Positions 25,587-37,110 of a stretch of 64,000 bases of DNA are shown in pieces. Positions within the stretch are counted from its first letter, which is position 1, and each line of letters starts with the position of its first letter. Both the position numbers and the translations under genes were made by a program. The notes under the pieces are model-generated. The model saw only the letters and a program-made list of their open reading frames with translations, did no database searches and was not told the DNA's origin. Source of the stretch: Boletus sp. NGJ (lineage: Eukaryota; Basidiomycota; Agaricomycetes; Boletales; Boletaceae); contig JAGTXK010000054.1 of the NCBI GenBank assembly GCA_019096195.1, forward strand, positions 186,001-250,000. Direction: 5' to 3'.

Positions 25587-28500
25587 TTGAGAATAGGGAG
25601 TGGAAGGGGAGAAAGAAAGGGAGGGGAGGTGGGGGTATGTATATGAGCGACGAGTGACAGGGGAGGAAAGGACGTGATCGTGTGACAATAGCCTCACTGA
25701 ACACACGAGGATGGAATGGAATATCGTAGACATCTGGTCTGACTTGCAAGTGGATTTACAGCCTCCGAACGGTTTCTCTAGACTCTTCTGCATAGCCCCC
25801 CGCGGTCTGGGCATGTCGACAAAGTCTCAATTCCTTCTCCTCGCGGGTCCGTATTAAATACGCCCACCCACCAAACCCCGCACCTCCGATACTCTTGCCC
25901 GTTCGCTACCATGACGCTGCGCTTTTCTCGACGGGATGACACATGCGCCTTCGCCACCGCCGATCATTTATGTCACATTTACTCTGGATTTAGTCTGCCC
26001 TTTGCACCGACGACTTTCGTCAATTGAATCTTGGGAACAATTGCTTGTTTGTCTAGCACCACCCCAATTTTAATTACCCTCGCAACTTTGCGTACCCCCA
26101 AGACAGAACATCATGTCGTCATGAGAAAGGTCTTTCCATCCATGCGGCGTCGCCGTCATCCGTTATTGTATTACTCCCGTCCTCCGTTCAAATCTACAGC
26201 CGCCTTGGAAAGCTTATATCTTCAACACTTGTCTTTCCGCCGTCGTGGTGTTATCTGGCTCAAGTATTCCTCGAATGGGCCTTATCTGATGATCAATGGA
26301 GAATCCCTCACACAAGGCGGCGAGAGTCCATGAATTGGCAGTCAGGGCGCCCCGTCATCCCCTTGATGGCCATCCTTCCCATCGTAGATACATATATATT
26401 ATCAACCCACGACTAATCTGGACCCTCGTATCCATTCAATACTTGAAACACGATTAAACTGTCGACCCGCCATCTTTGGAAGACTTGTCCCTTTTCTGCC
26501 CCAGTGACCTCTGTAACAGTATTGCCGTCCACGTGGAACGCGTATCCCATCCGCAAGATCTCGCATGCCCTGTGTCGACTGCACAGTGTACTGATTCCGT
26601 ATCTGCTTACCCACCGGTTCATCGCGAATCACGACGGTCGCTCCGTGGAGCTGCTATCGGAATCCCATGCAAGCATGATCCCCCGATGCCTCCGGTGCTA
26701 CGCAGCAGCGCCAATGGCAAATATCGCATGGAGCATCACTTACGCGCTGCGAGAAATGGGATTTGGGGTGCGAACCCCCAAGTCGCTTCTGGGCCACCCC
26801 CAGGCGACCAATCCAATAGGATAAACCCCTCATACACATAACTGTCCCGGTCATCAAGGGATATTCCGTGCCTTATGCCAAGGTACACCCAGCCCTCCCG
26901 ATGTATCCAGGCGGATTTATCGGAGCTGGACGGTCCCGCATCATGATTCACGATGATCGGTGTCGATGAGTTCCCGCACCAGCGCAGCATCCATACCGTC
27001 GGCGCCGTCTCCCATTGGCATCACGATGTCCAATGGGACACGGGCCCCCGCGCTCGGGGTGGCCATCGTTCCTCCGATTCAGTGAGGGCAACGTGCTCTC
27101 TTCCGCTACTGAGATATTTACGTTGATTATCGATGACATGATGACGTCTAGCAAACTCCACATCAACGGATTTCTGATAGAACATGGATGCGCCCCGGGT
27201 TGCGTGGGACGAACGACCTTTACAGTACCGTACTCCACTCAGCGGAGTAACCACGATCGCGGTAGCCCGTCGCTCGGAGGTTACTAGGCGCGGCTACTCA
27301 GGCTGTTAAGACAACAGGATTGCATCGCCATCGTCACGATCGATTTAGGTAGCCCAAGAGGTACACATGCATCGCTGTGGTTTGCGGAGGTAAGTTGACT
27401 TGATAAGGAGACTCCTGATGTCTACATTCAACCCATGGCACAGCGGCATTCCGATCTGCCTTATCAGGTATCCTCCACAACTTGACGCGTATCAGCTGGA
27501 ACGACCTTGCCCGGCTGGCAGTGTCTGGCATGACATGTCAAGGTCAACACACGTTACAGACGTGGGACTTCTGACTCATGAAATACTATCTCAATTGACC
27601 TGCGATAAGACATAGATATCCGACTCCAACCTTTCAAGCCAACTTGATGCGCCAATCTTCCAAGATCCAGGGACCAGGGTATGAAACCTCGACCCTAATC
27701 TTAATCTGGAGGACGCAATCAGTTCAGTAAAACGACTCCATCAATGGGACATATTGTGTTTCCTTGGGCGCTACCCTGAAATCTCCGAATTTCATACGCA
27801 TGAAGGATATGCCAACTGTAGGTTACGGCGATCCGGCAATCCCCTGCCATGTACCGCTGCGTTTGGCATATGACCTGACTCTAGTACCGACGTTTTTCCC
27901 TGACGAATTGGCGACCGTACATTATCGTCCGCTCGCACTTTGACGGGACGGATGAGAGCGGACGCGGTCACCGATAATTATATCGATACGGGATCAGGTA
28001 TGTTCCATGGCTCGCATTCACTCTTTCGGGGGGCCGCGATTGACGATTGACGGTTCGCCACTTTTACAACGGGCGCTAATTCGAAGGATGTCTCGACTTG
28101 TTTCGAGTGACCGTACCAAGCCCACGCACGTGCCGATGTCAAAGCCTAAATTGCTCCTACCAGCGTGCGCCTGTCAACGTTTCAACGATTATCAGCCCAT
28201 GTCAAACACAGGCCCAGTTCTTAAATTGGGCACTCGATATGTAGCAAGTGACTATATCTGCCAACTGTTAGACAGATATCTGATATACATAAAACTGTTG
28301 TCGTAGCTACTCGTATACTCCCCTCTGTCTCCTCTGAGGTGTACTGGAGCATTAAGGCACAAAGTTTGGGCACAAGATTTCTTTCGTGTGACCGTAAGAG
28401 CTGAAATTCGGAAGCTGAAGGCTCTACGCCACTAAGGCTTTGCGCAACCCTCGATCTGGGTAAGGTCCGCAGCAAGCTCTCGACTCAGTGGTCTCGGCCG

Positions 28501-29137
28501 TCCGACTCGAAGACGTCCCTTCGAGGTACCAACCACCGACTAGAATGTTTCAGATCGCCGCAGCACGTTCTTTCGAGACAGGTCGAATAGATTTATGATA
28601 CAGACAACAAAAAGGACCGTCATCTCGGACATCTAAATCGTATCCTATATCATATCTAAACGTACCTGCCGCGGTAAGTTGACAAGTGTGCAATGAAAAC
28701 GATTGTCATTTGTTTTTACGAAGAATGCTAAAGCCTCGGTCACGCGATTTGAATTTTGTCACGAAGAATGCAAGCTGGGGTTTGACCCTGGCCCGGCCGG
28801 GGAATGTGTTTCATGCTTTGACTTTATGCTCTGACTTTCAGCACAGCAAGCACTGCTGCCACACCGCCGCACGACTCGGAGGGTCTATTTGAATATGCAG
28901 GTACTACAGCATCTCATAATTTGCATAACAAGATGTCAGGATAAACTCACCCTAATACATAGCTATAGTAAACCCTATCGGATCATAAGATATAATGTCA
29001 ATCAAAGCGCAAGCCCTTTGTCTCCAGTCTTGAGTTAGCCTCGGGCCGTTCCACCATGGACTGGGGACCATGCTCACAACAGTGAGTAGTACTCTCTGAG
29101 TCAACGCTGCTCATGATCCTTGTGCGAGTCCAACTTC
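25587..29137. other. Gene-poor intergenic region with possible gene remnants
   Basis: About 3.5 kb. The left edge holds the promoter of the 25586 gene. Between 26400 and 27260 the minus strand has a chain of short open frames with protein-like composition (IHREGWVYLGIRHGISLDD; VTEVTGAEKGQVFQRW; SLLDVIMSSIINVNISV). I cannot join them to a known family. They may be an unrecognised multi-exon gene or a decayed one. From 27300 to 29130 I see nothing recognisable. Confidence 0.35.
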
Positions 29138-29878
29138 TCATGAGTACGTCGTAAAGCTGGCTTTGCCCTCGGATGACGTGTTTTCACTAGTTGCATCATT
29201 CCGAAGCGTAAACATGATTTCGCCAATTGCGATCCTGTCCTCGAGCACCTCTGCAAACTGTTCTCCGTCATACAACGACAGCGCACAATCTGCGAGAGCG
29301 AGTGTCAGATTCGGAGGATCGGAACAGAGGGAGTCTCGGTCACGGCGCTGGGTGGAGGGTACTCACGGTCGCCGGTACGAACTTGGTCGATGGTCACTGG
29401 CTTCGTTCGACGGATGCACTTGTACCATAGCAAAAACCGCCTCTCAACTTCGACCTCGAATACTTCATCATCAGCAAAGGACGGCCTGGGCACGAGTACG
29501 TCGATTAGTCGAGCCCATGGAAGGCATCCGGACTCCAGAAAGTAGCATGTCTCGGACCCATACTGAAACTTGAAGGTAGCAACACTCACTGTGGAAACCG
29601 TTCATCACCACACCATGACCAATGAACGCTTGAGACGTTCGACGCGTCTGGACTCCGGTCGCGTACTTTAATGGTCGACGAGACAAAGGTGCGGTCTTGT
29701 ACACGCACGCGGAGCCGCATCTTTGGACGGACCAGTCTTAGCCATCTCTTTGTCGGCAGTTCGTGTGCGGTGAAATCTGTGGTCGATGGGTGAATGGGAT
29801 TACCGTTACTTGGCCGTTTGAAAGGGTACTCTGCGCCACCCACGTACCTTTGAGCGAAAGACCAGTTGATACGGACAT
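29138..29878 (-). CDS. Small C2-like protein, copy 1 (unknown family)
   Basis: Four exons (29878-29848, 29776-29590, 29485-29367, 29289-29138) give 162 aa. The start MSVSTGLSLK is shared with the neighbour at 30820-31522 (MSASTGRSLT), which supports the spliced first exon. The body reads MRLRVRVQDRTFVSSTIKV, an SPDAS loop, a WSWCGDERFPQ turn, then EVFEVEVERRFLLWYKCIRR and LSLYDGEQFAEVLED. Alternating strands with an aspartate-containing loop suggest a C2-like or similar beta-sandwich, though I cannot prove the fold. Both copies have the same three intron positions and phases (1, 2, 1), so they are duplicates. There is no signal peptide or membrane segment. Function unknown. The close spacing to a GTPase gene on the same strand is suggestive but unproven. 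Confidence 0.6.
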
Positions 29879-30819
29879 TGTATTCGTGGACGGCAGAGGG
29901 CAGATTGGGTCTCGTTGACGACGCTGACGAGAAAGACCCGTAAGGCGGGTTGCCAGAGTGCTGGGTGGATGTTGGTTCAACGGAGCTTATGTACTCGGTT
30001 CCGGCTTTACTCCGGCTGATCACCGCGCACCGGTCAACTGGTCACACCGGTCAGCGCATGGCGCAGGCAGTGCTTTGTTCTGATAGATAAAGAAGTGCAC
30101 CGGTGGTTGTTCTCTGGCTTGACCACAGTGCCGACACTGGACAGACTCTATATGCAGACAAAGTTGGTGATCGCCCAAAGAGCTCCTTAGTGTCACTCTA
30201 CTTCGGAGGTCCGAGTCAGTGCATGCCACTGCATGGCAGGGTCGTTTATGCAACATCAACATGGTTCTTGGTGAGCGTCACCTTACCCATCGTAATTTTC
30301 GCAGGTTGATCTAGGGTTCCAGGTAAATCTGGCCGCCGAGTGCCTTTGGCTTCAAACCAACGCGAGCGGTGAACACGGTGTGGAAAATCTCGTGCCCTGT
30401 GGCCTTAATGTCCGAATACCACTCATATCTTGCAAGTTGGCGCGGCGGCCGTCTGCAATTGGAATTTGGCTGTGATAACTGGCAAGTTCACATTTTTCAA
30501 CAGGGCGCAGATTTCTCTATTGATATGGCGTATTGTCTGACTTTGAGCACAGCAAGTTACTTGGTCCAAATGGCTGTTTATATCCCCAACAAATCTATCC
30601 TTGATGATAACTGAGGGTTCGTACAGCATCAATATTTGAGTGATGATATAGCTAACATGAGTCTGCAGGCTTATTCGTTTAGTGGCATGTATGAGACCGA
30701 ATTCCCAAGGAAAGCGTAGGATGTACGGTTGGACTTTATCCTTCTACTATTAACTGGTGACTGACATGTTCGTGGGTGGTACTAGTATCCGAGCTGACTC
30801 TATTCATAGTCCGTGTTTC
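29879..30819. other. Spacer between the two C2-like genes
   Basis: About 0.94 kb that should contain the promoter of the 29878 gene and the 3' end of the 30820-31522 gene. No additional gene is recognised. Confidence 0.4.
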
Positions 30820-31522
30820 TCACAAGTGCTTCATAGAACCACCTTTCTCTTTGGACGAATCCACATCAGTCACCATGAACGTGATTTTGCCAATTTCGAT
30901 CTTATCTTCGAGTTCCCTTGCGGAGTACTTCCCATCGTACAATGACAACGTACAAGCTGCAAACGATGTTGAGTGCCAGATACCCAGATCTTAGTGCTGT
31001 GCGGATACTTACGGGCACGATCGCTGGTGCGAATTTGGTCGATGGTCACTGGTTTCGTTCGACGGATACACTTGTACCATAGCAAAAACCGCCTCTCTAC
31101 TTCGACCTCGAATACTTCCACGTCGACAAAGGATGGCCTAGATATGATTGCGTCGATTAGTACCGAGTCCAGTCACACGGATACGCTCGAAATGCTGGGG
31201 TAGCAACTTACCGCAAGAACCGATCATCATCATTCCAGGGCCAATGGGTACACGGCATGTCCGTCTCGGCGTCTGGTCTCGGGCTGTCCACTTTGACGAC
31301 TGGCGAGACAAAATCGCGTCTCTTGCCACGCACGCGGAGCCGGACCTTTGGATTGACCACTTTCATCCATTTCTCTGGCGGAAGCTCATACACGGTGAAA
31401 TCTGCGAGGCGTAGAAGGATGTGGTCAGTCAATCATGGTCACGTCACATCGCCAACTGGGAGGAAATCGGCGATCCCGTGTGCCGCGTTACCTGTGAGTG
31501 AACGGCCTGTTGACGCGGACAT
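30820..31522 (-). CDS. Small C2-like protein, copy 2 (unknown family)
   Basis: Four exons (31522-31492, 31401-31212, 31137-31013, 30956-30820) give 160 aa in uninterrupted frame, with GT-AG introns throughout. The order is MSASTGRSLT, then FTVYELPPEKWMKVVNPKV, RLRVRGKRRDFVSPVVKV, DSPRPDAETDMPCTHWPW, NDDDRFLRPSFVDVEV, FEVEVERRFLLWYKC, and LSLYDGKYSARELEDKIEIG with a final strand KITFMVTDV. SPVVKV with a downstream PWNDD loop resembles a C2 domain with some acidic loop residues. It ends in a short hydrophilic tail. It lies about 310 bp downstream of the GTPase gene at 31833-33525, on the same strand. Coding looks intact. Whether it binds lipid is inference only. Confidence 0.65.
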
Positions 31523-31832
31523 GGTGTGGATGGGATGGGATGGACGAAGTGAATTGGGAAGAGCGGTTCAAGTCCGTGGGGACCAATGAGTTTTGAGGTG
31601 AGTTCATAAAGGACTTTTGCTACTCGGTTCCGGCTTTACATCTACGGCGCGGACACCTCGTGGCTGGCCATCAGAAGCCTTCGGTCCGAATTCTTTGACG
31701 CACACTCATGGCTAACTTGCACTGGAGTTCTCGTACAGATACGGAGCCGACGAGTACCGACGCCTTTACATAGTACATACATCAAAGTTGCCGAGAAATC
31801 GTGGTTGAGCGTTATAGAAAGTTCCGTATCAC

Positions 31833-33525
31833 CTAGTAAGGTTGGTACATCGAATACTGTCCCTGCGACTCCTTGGGGGATACTGGAGACCCTATGCATG
31901 GACTTCGCAGAACCTCCACCCACACACCCATATTCGTCAATATGTCCCGCTCAGGAGAAGGTAGTTCATCATCCTTGCTATTGTTCTCTTGTTTCACCCA
32001 CAGAGTCGTCAAACTCGACATGTCCAGAACAAGTGACCGCCTGAAGAGCTTCTCGTTCTTTGTGGATGTCGCTTTCACATTGCAGTCAATGCAGCGATCA
32101 TTTATGAGGAGTTGCAGTTGTTTCCGTGCTGCCTCGACTTCGAACCCTGCTTCGTTGTTGGTACAATATGTAACATCAACATCATCCTTGGAAGGCGTCT
32201 CGCCTACTGCATCTTGCCACCATTTTTGCGCAGAGGATTGATCCGTGGCTCCGACGACCACGACGATCCGTGGTGACAGGTCACCACCGTAGGTAAGGTT
32301 GAAATGTTCCCATTGGGATTTGACGACCCTAGACTCTGTCTCTTCCATCTTTACACAGAAGATAAGGAGATCCGCGCCGCGCTTGACGACCATGGCCATC
32401 TTAGTCTCCTCGTTCGTGTCCTCGCGAGACGTCTGTTGACGTGGGACCTGGTAGACGTGATATAGTCGGTCAAGCACGCTTTTGACGCCGTCTTGGAATG
32501 GAAGTTTGCGCTGTGATGAGTCGTTGGAAATCGATATGGGGCTGCGGAAGCTAAGCGAAGAAAAGGAGAATGCGACAGGATTTTGGAAGGAGATGGAGCG
32601 TTTCCTGGTCAACCGACGGCCAGGACAGTTTCTGAACGTTTCGCACAGGATAATGGTGTAAGGACGCATGCTGTAGCCGTCCTTCGGAGCCAACATGGCG
32701 CGGATGTCTGCATACGCGGATTCGATCCAGCTGCGTTCATGTGGTTTCCACCGCTGGATACGACACGTGCTGATGATCATATTGATCACGGCTACCTTGG
32801 ATACCTCCCGTCGTTCCTTCAGGATGGCGGTCTCGGTGTAAGAGTCGAGCGTTGTCACGCATGCGTGATTGTCGAAATACATTTTCAGCGAGGAGAACTG
32901 GGGCTCGTTCTTTATCCACCATGTCTCCATCTCACCCTCTTGGTTCTCGAGTCCAGTGATCACGATGGCGATAGGGAACCTTTTTTCTGCAGATCGCAGA
33001 GTAGAAGATGTGGTAATTTCGTGAGCAGTGCGGATCGGACGCGCGTTCCACGCACACAGTAAACGAGCAAGTCGACGCCGTTGTTCTTGGCCAGTTCGTG
33101 GAGGAGTTGTTTGAGATATGCCTCTGCTTTCTCGGCGGGGACGGAGCCCTGACTACCCTCGTCTAACCCTGCCGTATCCCATACAGCAATGTGCTGGCCG
33201 TCTAGGTTCATCAAGTGTCGTTCGTACTCAAGGGTACAGCCAAGGGCACCGCTAGAGGTTTCGGTGATCTTTTCCCCTGCGATCAGATTGATGAGGGAGC
33301 TTTTTCCCACCCCGCTCTCTCCAAAAATGACGACATTCTTGGTATCCTACTCTGCTCAGTCGAGGATTGTGCTATGCAAAGGTAGCAAAACTCACATGAG
33401 ATGACTCCAAGTTGCCAGTACGGTCGTCTTCGTAGATAGTTTGCTGACAAACAGTGTTACTACACGCCAAAGAATCAGAGGAGAGACCATACCTTTCTGT
33501 CATTTCTTTCCATGAAACTCAACAT
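31833..33525 (-). CDS. AIG1/GIMAP-like GTPase with second G-like domain, frame-disrupted
   Basis: This is a paralogue of the gene at 19355. Proposed exons are 33525-33493, 33443-33396 and 33346-31833. The N-terminus splices to DTKNVVIFGESGVGKSSLIN, then DTAGLDEGSQGSVPAE (G3), LLVYCVRGTRVRS, IVITGLENQEGEMETWW (G4 position), HACVTTL, and a second domain with VKRGADLLIFCVKM, GGDLSPRIVVVVGAT and AQKWWQD. The C-terminal half is open for 376 aa. Between about 33020 and 32965 the expected stretch NYHIFYSAICRKKVPIAIV is split over three frames: one base too many after LLT and one before IAIV. No intron fits there. Either two assembly insertions or early pseudogenisation explains it. An open upstream frame (VIFEHTYKFGRIMLSF) might add an N-terminal extension. 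Confidence 0.75.
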
Positions 33526-34085
33526 GATGCGTCCGAACTTGTAGGTATGTTCGAAAATCACAGTCGCGTCCTGGCTTTGTGATCTGGCTGTCAGTTTGGT
33601 TGGCGACGGTAAAGCTTGACGATGTTTCGGTACCTGGCACTACGCTGCCCTGGAGACGAGGCAGTCTATATCCACTGCAGTATAACCTCAAGGATGGGTC
33701 GTGTTGGGTCCCAGTCTCCTGTTTGACGCTCATCTAATTGAACTCGGACGCTTACCCCGCGAATCAGAGTTGCCTTACGCCACATTTCCCAGCCGCGGTA
33801 CATGCGACTACCGCATGTTGGTGCAGACTCGTCTGACACTCGTGGCAAATTCAGCTGTACTCACCCATTCAGCGTGTTCCGGGGTCCAAAACGCTCATCT
33901 ATTTGGCGATATCATATTGTATTGTCAATGATGGCGTCGGTGTCAAGGGTGGGTATGGGGATACTTGTAACCGCCGATGGCAGGTTTCTGTTCACGACCC
34001 CAAGTTTCTGACAACGACGCTCTTATACAGGTGATCACGTTCACGTCTACGAATTTGACGAATCCAATGAGCGCCGAATAAACCT
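33526..34085. other. Upstream region of minus-strand GTPase; left part of a duplicated segment
   Basis: It contains the 5' side of the minus-strand GTPase and, from about 33757, a block whose phrases recur in order at 36613-36830 (GCGAATCAGAGTTG, GTACATGCGACTAC). This marks it as the upstream part of a duplicated segment whose other copy precedes the intact GTPase at 37111. Confidence 0.55.
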
Positions 34086-34345
34086 AAACTTCATCACACC
34101 GAGTCTTTTATTTTATGAAGCTCAGTGGCATTGCTCTCCCTATGTGCCTCTTGCCAGCGAGACAGGTGTGGGGAACCACTCGCCGCAGCAGTTCATTCTG
34201 GCGAGGGCGGCTGCACGATGGAAGCGAGCAGATAGTCAAGGACTCAGCCATCATACCCGTTATGGTCGGCCAATCTGAGCCGCCGTTCAGAAACTTCACG
34301 GACACTAGAGCTTGCATGCTTCGAGTTGTCCAACGAAACTTTTGA
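34086..34345 (+). pseudogene. Decayed copy of the single-domain AIG1-like GTPase
   Basis: The DNA matches 37217-37470 of the intact GTPase closely: TATGAAG[C/A]TCAG, GAGACAGGTGTGGGGAA, CATTCTGGCG, GGCTGCACGATGGAAGCGAG, AAGGACTCAGCCATCATA. The matching blocks keep order, but short deletions have removed the P-loop lysine-serine region and a stretch after the GCTGCACG block. The reading frame shifts repeatedly and no catalytic domain could be made. Only the first 90 or so codons of the parent are represented; nothing beyond the G3 region is seen. It is on the same strand as the parent, about 3 kb away. Confidence 0.75.
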
Positions 34346-36045
34346 CCCGAGTACGAATTCTGCATGAATTGTACTAATGGTGTCGACGGAGATCATGGCG
34401 CCAGACTAGGCTTCGTGGGGCACTGAGATTTCCAACGCAGCGCCCAAGGTGAGAACGGCGAGAGCGTTGTTGGCATGGGCACGTCTGTCAGCGTCACGAT
34501 GGACGAGAAAGGAGAGTACACTTGAGCTTGGCGGATGTGTCAATGGGTGAGTGCAGAATTGATCAATTCAGGACTCGTCATTTTACATATAAGTGGGTTC
34601 TATGCACTCTCTGGATTTGGCCGGCTGTTATATCTCAGAGCCTGCTCCGAAATCTGTTGCTCGCTTCAGAGGTTAGAATACCTCGCCATTGCGACGTGCC
34701 ACTGCGCGGTTTACTAGTCTAGACAAAATCATATTAGCTTGCTTGTCTTTGGTTGCTCGGGCGCTCACTTCTGAACGTGGCCTCACCCGAGCGGGATGAG
34801 GAGCCCAGAGTTGATTGTATCTCTTCTAATGAGTGCATACCGTGCGGAACGGGTACGATGCAGAATAAGGGGGGGGGGGGGGGTCAGTGGAGGCCCATGC
34901 ACTGATATAACTTAGTTGTGAATCCCAGCGAGAATGATAAAAGCAGCCACCATGGAATGGTATCTCTCCCATCTACCTTCCTTCCTTCCTACCGAACTGA
35001 AAATTCAAAGCCTTCTGCTGTTGGATCTCCCATGCCAATCATTCTCGTAGACATCCTACCTAGTGGACTAGACTGGTAACCAAATCCGTATAAAAGACCT
35101 TTTTATTCCGACTCGCCACCAGACTACCAATGGACACCCATTGACTGGAATAGGGACACCATCTGCGTGATATCGCACCGCTCCTGTGATAGCAAAGAAG
35201 GTGTGACTGTAGACTAGGTACATCGAAGGAGAGCAGAGAGAGAAGGAACGATGGAATCGTGGGAAAGAGCTCTAGCATCGCGGGTGCAAGCTTGTGCGCT
35301 TGGGTAAACCCTGAAGGGTTTCTAACCCAAGGCTGGCGCGAACCTGTCATGGATGTGCGAGACGAACTGTGAGAGCGGGCTGGTCTAGGGCCCTGGCAGT
35401 TCAGCTTGACCGGGAGCACCAACAGGTGTGCGGATGACAAGCGTCGAACAGATCAGCCGTCCCTGGCTGCTCGAGAACTGTGAGGGGGAGAGGAGGGCGG
35501 GTGACGACCGAGAGGCTGGATGCTGAAGGAAGCGAAGAAAGCGCGCCACCTCGCTGCGCTTTCGCACAAAGCTTTGTCCTAACGCCACTACCATGCAGCC
35601 TGCAGTAATTGCCATGCGACTTGACCGCATCACCATTTGGCATTCGTGTCGCGCGAACGTATGAAACGATGTTTGACACACCCATTTTGGGTGAAAATCG
35701 CGGCGCAAATATTTGTTTTGTACATCGGGAGACCGTGAAGATTACCCGAGTATAATGCGGCTTGAATTCCAGTGGAACTATGGATATCCGAAGGCTCGGG
35801 ACTAGGTTCCTCTTGAGGATACCATTATCGCATCCATGTTGACCTCTTCAAAGGTCAGTAATAGGTATCGGAACTTCTGCTCTGCAAAAGCCGTCGAGGT
35901 CGCCAGAGCCACAAACTGGACTGGTGGTGTGACGCTTAGTGACGCGCAATGCTAATATGAATGGTATAAACTAGCGGCAAGTACTCCAGTTTGTTTACCT
36001 GTTGCGAATGACGCTTCATAGTTTAATCCCTCAATACATCCACGG
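34346..36045. other. Intergenic, with weak gene-like traces
   Basis: Apart from a 15-base poly-G run, I see only traces. A Leu-rich frame near 34550-34715 (+) has a flavour of leucine-rich repeats but is too short to name. Minus-strand frames at 35060-35700 have no recognisable motif. Confidence 0.35.
34869..34883. repeat. Poly-G run, 15 bases
   Basis: An unbroken run of 15 G on the plus strand. It is a likely G-quadruplex or polymerase-slippage site, and a place where assembly length is unreliable. Confidence 0.9.
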
Positions 36046-36683
36046 CTATAACACCCACCTGTCCACAGTTTTAAGCAGCTGCTTTCGTCTCTCTTTCGAT
36101 ACGACAGAAAAGGCAGAGTAGGCGGGCAGTCCCAAAGGAAGGGCTTCCAAGTCAGCTGCTCTGTACACTGCCTCTGCAAAATTGTCAGGATAATCATTGA
36201 AAACTGGGTCGGTGCTTACAAAAAAGGTGCATCGTGACATCGTCGGTAACGGAGTGTATAGCTGGAAGGACGGGGTCGGTTATTTCATTGTCTGTGCGAC
36301 ATATTGTGCGAAATCCCGGTTCGAGGATGGTTACCTGCCAAGACGCCAGGAGGATGTGTGTAAGTAGGACATTGATGATGGTCTTGGGAAAGAATACGAG
36401 TGGTTTACCTTGATGTTCTAGTTAGGATCCTTTCGCAGGGCCATCGCTTAGTGCTTCGACGGGCCACCGGGCCCATCGCCAAGTCAGTTTCTTCGGTAAC
36501 TTCCACGGGGCTATGACAATTGAACGTATCAAATTTGCTACGATGCACATCAGTGACTCCTTCCAGGTTTTGCGGAAACATCTTGCACAAGACCTCAAAG
36601 GTTATTTTCTCCCTGCGAATCAGAGTTGTTAATATTATGACACGTTGCCCAGTCGCGGTAAAGTGCCGTTCGCACAGGTACAT
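36046..36683 (-). CDS. Uncertain gene or remnant, unknown family
   Basis: The minus strand carries protein-like pieces. One exon-like block (about 36683-36405) contains ITFEVLCKMFPQNLEGV; a second (about 36195-36060) contains AVYRAADLEALPLGLPAY and VVSKERRKQLLKTVDRW, preceded by a possible exon ending VTDDVTMHLF and an intron GTAAGC...TTGCAG. The second block has a convincing composition and reads like part of a conserved fungal protein, but I do not recognise the family. The link between the blocks, the start and the stop are not established. The upper block overlaps the duplicated segment seen at 33.76 kb, so it could be incidental. Confidence 0.3.
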
Positions 36684-37110
36684 GCGACTACTGCATGGTC
36701 AGGGATCCCGGCTTCAAATTGGTGAGCAGCATCGCTTCTTGAACTTTGAAGACGTCACTGGTGGAGAAAGGTCGACTCGCCTATTCATCGTGTTCTCCAG
36801 AACGCTTATCGATTGGGTGATATTTTATAGCGGTGTTCTGCGAGGTGTCTGATGACAGCGTTTTATTACTTTTCTGGACGTCTCGCGGCGTCTCAGAGGT
36901 GGATGGGAATATATGTAGCCGCCCATGGCGGCTTTCTGGCCACTTTCTCCTAGTCCTACTAGTTCCCTTTACCAGCCGGCCCGTCCACCCAGTCGTCGTG
37001 CCTGTCAATGGTGCTTCTATAAATTTGATGGAGCGAGTCTTCGCATCCCCATCGCGCCTAACGCCTTCTACCCTTTGCCACTCTGACGCCTTACGAACTT
37101 GACGAATCCA
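36613..37110. repeat. Upstream half of a segmental duplication
   Basis: Collinear with about 33757-34085, with insertions in this copy. Shared phrases include GCGAATCAGAGTTG, GTACATGCGACTAC, CGTGTTC and GACGAATCCAATG. Together with the coding part, this makes one duplicated unit of roughly 0.6-0.85 kb lying in the same orientation. Confidence 0.65.

Noticed and set aside
34535-34717. Leu-rich frame resembling leucine-rich repeats or an F-box protein
   Set aside because: Only about one repeat unit is visible, with no second unit or domain; too weak to call.
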